Made by a program: the position numbers and the translations under genes
Notes under the pieces: model-generated
The model's input: only the letters and a program-made list of their open reading frames with translations
Told to the model about the DNA's origin: nothing
The model's database searches: none
Shown: positions 58,855 to 64,000 of the stretch, in pieces
Layout: each line of letters starts with the position of its first letter
Numbering within the stretch: position 1 is the first letter of the stretch
Source of the DNA: Malaya genurostris
Lineage: Eukaryota; Arthropoda; Insecta; Diptera; Culicidae
Length of the DNA: 64,000 nucleotides
Direction of reading: 5' to 3'
Assembly (NCBI RefSeq): GCF_030247185.1
Contig: NC_080572.1
Location: forward strand, 10,557,007 to 10,621,006

Positions 58855-59365
58855 AAACACACATTACCCTTTAGTTCTGGAACCGGATGTCGGACCCGGA
58901 TAAAATTAAACAGCAAAATATGATACTATAGGAACTTTTATTTGAGCCTGTTTGTGGAAATTGATCCAATCATCTCTGAGAAAATTGAGTGAGTCTCGTT
59001 TTAAATTTTGTTACCACTATTTCCGGTACTTCTGGAACCGGAACTTGGAACCAGTATAGCCGAAGTCGGTTCGTTTGGTAAGTTACTAACTCATATAGCC
59101 TACAATTTGTATCAGTTTTAAGCCAAATCTATATCCCGGTTTTTGCATCGTCGCTCTAAATGACGGTGTGAAATTCAATAGTAACCTATGGGACTACGAG
59201 ATTTTTTATTTTATGAGTGACATTATTTGACACATACATGCACAGACACATACTTTGTTCAGCTCGATGAACTGTGTCGTATGATATAGAACACTTAACC
59301 CTCTGGACCAATTTTCACTAGTCAATTTTTCAAGTGATTGCATAAACTTTCTATATGAGAAAGGC
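58855..59365 (+). repeat. Family-1 repeat, degraded copy
   Basis: TAGTTCTGGAACCGGATGTC near 58870 and CTTCTGGAACCGGAACTTGG near 59027 mark two units. AGCTCGATGAACTGTGTC follows, and the end is GTGATTGCATAAACTTTCTA with GAGAAAGGCA. Confidence 0.65.
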
Positions 59366-59569
59366 ACTAAGTGTACATTTATAGAAATCATTGATATCAC
59401 GATCTTGTAATAACACTAAGAAGTAGGTACAAATTGAATAAAAGAACTAGAAATTTACATTTTTTCCTCCTGAAAAATATAAATTTTAATGTGGCAATCC
59501 TGCACGCTATACGAAACTGAACAAAGAACGCTGCGAACGGGTGTTTTCTTCTTCTTTAGTACCAGCACA

Positions 59570-59854
59570 CAGAGATGCCAGATTTGTAGATTCGTCTGTA
59601 AATTTGCCGATGTCGTACATAGTGCTGCTGACATTTTTTGTTGTGCAGACTTTTGAAAAACGAGTTTTTCGTCAAATTTGCAGACGTTTGAAATTGCCGC
59701 GACCTTTTTTTTGCTCGCCAAGTCATTTTAGCGTATCATACTTTATAGAGAAATTGCTGCCAGCAAGACATACTTGCTGACTGTAGATTTTTTATATATA
59801 CAGACTTTTGCAACCCTGTCTGCAGATATTTCAAATTTTTACTTGGCATCTCTG
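59570..59854. mobile_element. 285-bp hAT-like MITE
   Basis: The left end is CAGAGATGCCAGATTTG and the right end, reverse-complemented, is CAGAGATGCCAAGTAAA. Flanks are CCAGCACA (59562-59569) and CCAGCACG (59855-59862), an 8-bp duplication with one change. Internal TTGCAGAC and CTGCAGA motifs repeat. The frame 59541-59780 runs across it and is not a gene. Confidence 0.83.
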
Positions 59855-59919
59855 CCAGCACGTATCGACGTGTACCGGTTTTGCATCATCATTTTGAATA
59901 ACGATTTGAATATTTTGAC

Positions 59920-60480
59920 ACTCATCGCCCTATAATCTTGGAACCGGAAGTCGGATCAAGATGAAATTTCACAGTATATTTAAATATAATGAGAGCTCTT
60001 ATTTGAATCATGATTCGCGAAGATCGGCTTAACCGTAGCTAAGAAATTGAAGTGAGTTTCGTTTTTGGAGATTTTCTTCACTATTACCGTTGCTTTTGGA
60101 AGCGGAAACTGGGGACTGGTAATCCCAAAGAAGTTTTATATGTTCACTAACTAACAAGATCTGCCAACTAAATGAACTTAGCAGTAAGTATTATAAAAAT
60201 GGGCACCTCGTTTCGCCATCGCTTGTGAGAAAATACTCATGAAATTGAAAATTTTCACTAATCGCAATATCGGAAGTCGGATCTGGATCAGTTTTTCAAA
60301 GAATTTTTAAAGAATTTCAAAACCTTTCATTTGCACCTTAGTTTGTAATAATCGGTTTCCTAGAAAATTGAGTGCGCATTTTCTCATGGATTCACACATA
60401 TTGTCTTGTAATTCCGGACCCGGAAGTCGGATCAAGATAAAATTCAATAAAATTCTCAGCGATGGTTTGGACTGGACTCA
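59920..60480 (+). repeat. Degenerate family-1 units
   Basis: Cores at 59937 (CTTGGAACCGGAAGTCGGAT), 60269 (TCGGAAGTCGGATCTGG) and 60412 (TTCCGGACCCGGAAGTCGGA) follow each other with the usual TTTGAATC and GTTTGTAATAATCGGTT segments. Terminal motifs are lost. Confidence 0.6.
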
Positions 60481-60689
60481 AAACCGTTATTCTTAATCTT
60501 ATGGTCAAATGAAAGGGCTTATGGTCCTACCAAAAATTACTGCATAGTTTCGGATACAACAAAAATTTAAAAAGCCTAATTTTGTTGAAATGTTATTTCC
60601 GAATCAGACAGAGATACTGATAACGATGACATTTTTAAATTCCAAATAAAACCAAAAGTTATCTTATCGAAAATCATACGTTTAAAAAT

Positions 60690-60786
60690 TCATTATAATA
60701 TCTACAATAAATATGTGATATGAAAAGATAATACTGACTATTTTTATTTACTGTGAATCAAAAAAAATTCCTTATTTCCACCCCTG
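60690..60786 (-). mobile_element. Solo end of the hAT MITE seen at 54772
   Basis: Read on the minus strand it is CAGGGGTGGAAATAAGG, followed by TTGATTCACAGTAAATAAAA and TATCTTTTCATATCACATAT. This is about the first 97 bp of the 294-bp MITE. The other end is missing. Confidence 0.8.
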
Positions 60787-61130
60787 CTACAAAATCAAAC
60801 TATTGAATTTGCAGTTTTTTTTCACTCCCCACGCTAAAAAATCGGAACCGGTAATCTAGTTCATATGAAATCCATAAATTTTCAATAGGGTGGCTTTCTT
60901 GTGAGCCTAAGTTTGTTAAAGTCGGTTCAGCCATCTTAGATAAAAGTGAGTGTATGTTTCTCACTTACACACAAATCCTCACACACATACATACATACAC
61001 ACATACCGACAATTGCTCAGTTCGTCTAGCTGAATCGAATGGTACATGAAACTCGGCCATCCGGGCCTCGGTTCAGTAGTCGGGTTTCACAGTGATTTTA
61101 CAGCTTTTCTTTATGAGAAAGACATAAAGA
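60787..61130 (+). repeat. Family-1 repeat, 3' end fragment
   Basis: AAAGTCGGTTCAGCCATCTT near 60917, the CA tract near 60970-61005 and GCTGAATCGAATGGTACATG are followed by TTTCACAGTGATTTTACAGC and ATGAGAAAGACA. Confidence 0.68.
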
Positions 61131-63365
61131 TAATGTTCTTCAATTTTTCGCATTCATCGCAAAAAGTTTTTGCCCTATACATCGTGTACGAAGAAATATA
61201 TGCTTCAGCCATATGAATATGCAATAGTGATATAAGAGTATTTTCATCCATTTAATTTATGCTCTCTTATGTGATATCTGGTTGTCTATTTTGTTAGCTT
61301 CCGGAACTGGAAACCGGGGACAGGTATAACGCGGTTAACGGTCGAAAAGCTTTGAAGTCGAACCTACTAAAGTGATAATAACAAAGGCATAAGTAAACCA
61401 CTAGTTGGATTGAAATAGGTTTTTGTCTCGTCCTTTCAATTATCATACGCCTTCTTTAATTGTTTTCTGTAATACTTAGTGTTCATAACCAATTGAGACA
61501 GACTGAATGAGTGCACGACGTCTTGTCAAAAATGCTGAGAACACACCACTTGGAATATCCCACCATTCCTCGGTGTGACAACAGCTAAGTTTGCATATAC
61601 ATGTATCGTATGAATTGAGTCATGCGAGTGCAACTCGGTGTCACGATGCGGATCGAACCGTTAGGCATGTCGTACTATTTCACACCATGCCAAGAATTTC
61701 TTCCCAGGGTAATTGTACCTACATTCTTCACATTGGTGGTTCGATTGCGAATTTTTGATTCGAACATGAAATACGCATCAGAAAAGACAGACTTCATTCT
61801 AACTCATGATTTTAACAGTCGATGTGACATCTGAGATGAATAAAGGTACTGTTACTCAAACTCCTAGTGTCGTTTAGGTGATTGTTAGCCAAAGAAAATT
61901 TCAATGACTTAATGGACCTTAGAGGTTACAGTGCTTGGCAGTTTTCAGTTTAAATTAAGCGATCCCTTTAGAAATTGTTATATCTACTACCGGCATATCA
62001 GCATTCCTGGTACTGTTCGAATAATAGTGTCGAAAAACAGTCCAACTTTCAATGTAGAAAGAAAATTGTAGCAAAAATGTGATAACAAATCGATAGTGAC
62101 CTCCTTCGATTATTTATAAAGGTAAAAGGCAACGAAAATTTTCCCACACAAACTCGAGCTTGTTTGTTACTCTTGCTAAAACAAACAAAACATTAGAAGA
62201 AGGAAAACATGGTCGTTTTCAGTCGAACGAGAGCAAGTAAACATCACATTTCGCTTTCGGAATGATCATAAACTTCTATGGGCGCTCTGACGACTTTTCC
62301 TAGCCTGGCCGGTATTAAGATGATTGCCGTTTCCTCACATTCTGGCGCATTTGATGTGATGGACCCCGTTTCACTGGAGAGTGCCATTTTCCCTGGGCCA
62401 TTCATAATAAATTGTGACCACTTCGACTCAGAGCCATGATGAGCACGGCCTGCTTGGGTGACACACTCACTCGGGGTGTTGCATTCCATGTGCGTGTGAA
62501 TGATCGTAGCAATCTTCGGATGTTTAGTCTAGCCAGTTGTAGGTAGTCTTAGTTGGCATCGATCTCGGGAAGGGATGACAGTCGAACTGGATGCCAAGTA
62601 GCTGTCAGGAGAATGTAACAAAATATGAGATATGGCACGTTGTTATGCGAGCACTAACGGTTAGGCAAAATCGTTAGTAGGGTTTTGTGTAGATTGATGA
62701 CTGTTTGCATTTGCCGGTTCCAGGGATTGGGGTAGGGAGAAATTGAATTTACAGGTGACTGACTGCTTGTTAGTTAATTGAATATGATTTGACGGATTTT
62801 TGAAAAGGATATTAAAGCAGACAGTTTCTGTTGATGGTGTGGAGGATTCAATGCAAATCTTTGATTCGGATAGTTTCAGTAAAGTATCAACAAAAATTAG
62901 ATTCTTCCAACCCTACCGAGTTTGTTGAGAAATATGTGTCTGAAAATAGTACATTATGGAAAAGCAGAAACATGCACTATACTACGGACCAGTTAGATGG
63001 TCGATTCGTTCGTGCGTATGAACTGGAATGTAAACAAAACCGTTTTTCACACGTCGGAATCATTTTCTTTTTTTTCCTTTAGAAACAAATTCGATCTGAA
63101 CGTAAAGCAAACAAACCATGGCGTCAGATTCAGGCGAATGAAAACGATGTAGTCGGACACCGAAAATAGAATCATGGTAGCCCTATCTACGTAAAAATGT
63201 TTCTAATGAATAGAGATCCAGAGCAAAAAGAGAAGTTTTTTGGAACTACTAGAAAAGAAATAGTCTGCTTATTGTTCAGTGTGAAGCATACAATTATAGC
63301 AAATTCCGTAATCACACTCAAACAATAGTAATCACTGGATCAAAAGAAAGGGCAATTCTAGCTTG
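61131..63365. other. Unclassified region with one coding-like frame
   Basis: The minus frame 62489-62244 encodes 81 residues (start MECNTPSECVTQAG, end IEVYDHSESEM) in a composition unlike the surrounding low-complexity frames. No homologue is recognised, and there is no visible promoter or splice context. It could be an exon or an old element. A TTATTTATAAAGG TATA-like box is at 62112-62124, but nothing ties it to a gene. The frame 61622-61834 is also unidentified. Confidence 0.35.
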
Positions 63366-63600
63366 AAAAACCCTTCTTAATCCACCCAGTGATGTGCTAA
63401 TGCCTTTCTCTTTCTTCAAAGCAGTCTCATGAATTTCTTATCATTTTATGAAATAATTTCTGAGATTAATTTTGGCTCATTTTGACACCAGTTAATTCAG
63501 ATTGATTTGAGTGGTTCACAGTGTTTATGTCACATACTCGGTATTGTTTTTCCAATCAAGCGTTTGGCATTTACATTGCCTATTTATATGAGAAGAGTGA
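63366..63600 (+). repeat. Short family-1 repeat
   Basis: It starts AAAAACCCTTCTTAATCCAC with TAATGCCTTTCTC, and ends TTTACATTGCCTATTTATAT with GAGAAG. The tandem units are absent. A second start (AAAAAACCCTTCTTAGTCCA) follows at 63611. Confidence 0.6.
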
Positions 63601-63664
63601 TGCTAATCTAAAAAACCCTTCTTAGTCCACTTAGTGGAATTTTCATAGATCTTGAAAAATCACC

Positions 63665-63912
63665 ATGTACATGAAATTTCTGAAATCGAAAATCGAGGCT
63701 TAGAATTGCATGAAGTGTGTCATCTCGAAAAAAAATTTTTTGAAAAAATCGACTTTTTGGGACTTAGAAAAAATATCAAAATTTTGACTAAGTCCCAGAA
63801 AGTCGATTTTAAAAAAAAAAATTTTTTTTTTGAGATAACACTAAATCTTGCCGTTTCATGCAATTTCAAGATTTTTGGCATTAAAATCAATTTTCTATTT
63901 CGGAAATTTTAT
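63665..63912. mobile_element. Fold-back element (about 250 bp)
   Basis: The left arm (TACATGAAATTTCTGAAATC, then TTAGAATTGCATGAAG and AAAAAATCGACTTTTTGG) is mirrored by the right arm (AGTCCCAGAAAGTCGATTTT, TTTCATGCAATTTCAAG, TCGGAAATTTTATGTA). The centre is near 63780. A half copy lies at 5925-6095, directly next to the big microsatellite. Confidence 0.78.
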
Positions 63913-64000
63913 GTACTCCCCCAAACGGTGCTTTTTAAAGATCGAAAATTTTCAAACTTTAACCGCTGGGCAGCACCCCTTACCCATGTTCGATTTAGCT

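Noticed and set aside
1..64000. Endogenous viral elements
   Set aside because: I looked for viral polymerase, capsid or glycoprotein-like translations. All recognisable coding is from non-LTR retrotransposons or mariner, and nothing viral could be supported.

Overview
The window looks like AT-rich, repeat-dense intergenic or intronic DNA from an insect, most likely a culicid mosquito. The reasons are the types of element present: non-LTR retrotransposons of kinds I know from Aedes-like genomes, a mariner of an insect type, a tRNA-Val-like SINE, and many short TIR elements. There are also many copies of dispersed repeats built around an 'ACCGGAAGTCGGAT' unit that end in 'ATGAGAAAGGCA'. The host assignment is inference, and I cannot name a species. 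I found no intact host protein gene, no rRNA, no functional tRNA and no CRISPR array. Almost every long reading frame is explained by decayed transposon coding sequence or simple repeats, or is unsupported.

Layout, left to right. 0-9 kb: two dispersed-repeat copies, a degenerate hAT-like TIR element (3.8-4.1 kb), a 286-bp hexanucleotide microsatellite (5.6-5.9 kb), a palindromic MITE (7.9-8.0 kb) and a mariner transposase that has lost two catalytic aspartates (8.2-8.8 kb). 9-13 kb: a 1.5-kb non-autonomous hAT-like element with 8-bp TSDs, and a tandem array of about 115-bp units split by a dispersed repeat. 15-24 kb: two decayed copies of one non-LTR family, each with a sense RT part followed by an antisense ORF1 part. 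The first copy carries two nested TIR elements whose insertion sites can be read against the sequence without the insertion, plus a mariner remnant. 24-31 kb: an inverted dispersed repeat, a somewhat GC-richer stretch, and a large fold-back containing a SINE with a readable empty site. 31-36 kb: a third ORF1 fragment followed directly by a 917-bp TA-flanked element, then another TA-flanked MITE. 37-47 kb: three copies or part-copies of a second dispersed repeat family. One is split by a 2.55-kb LOA-like retrotransposon with a 141-143 bp direct repeat at its ends. A near-perfect 306-bp palindrome and a 713-bp fold-back follow. 49-55 kb: a third long copy of the second family, a tandem ORF1 pair, and a hAT MITE with a perfect 8-bp TSD. 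55-64 kb: mostly unclassified AT-rich DNA with further dispersed repeats, another hAT-like MITE and a fold-back at the right edge.

There is no operon or pathway logic here. What the window offers is a stratigraphy of nested insertions. Several short elements have cleanly defined ends and duplicated targets, and at least four insertions can be checked against an uninterrupted copy in the same window. The best candidates for something little described are the TGNCGTTTTTCATT / TWA family, the split LOA-like element with its unusually long flanking repeat, the element with GGTTACCGGCACC ends and an AT-hook-like frame, and the long near-perfect palindrome.
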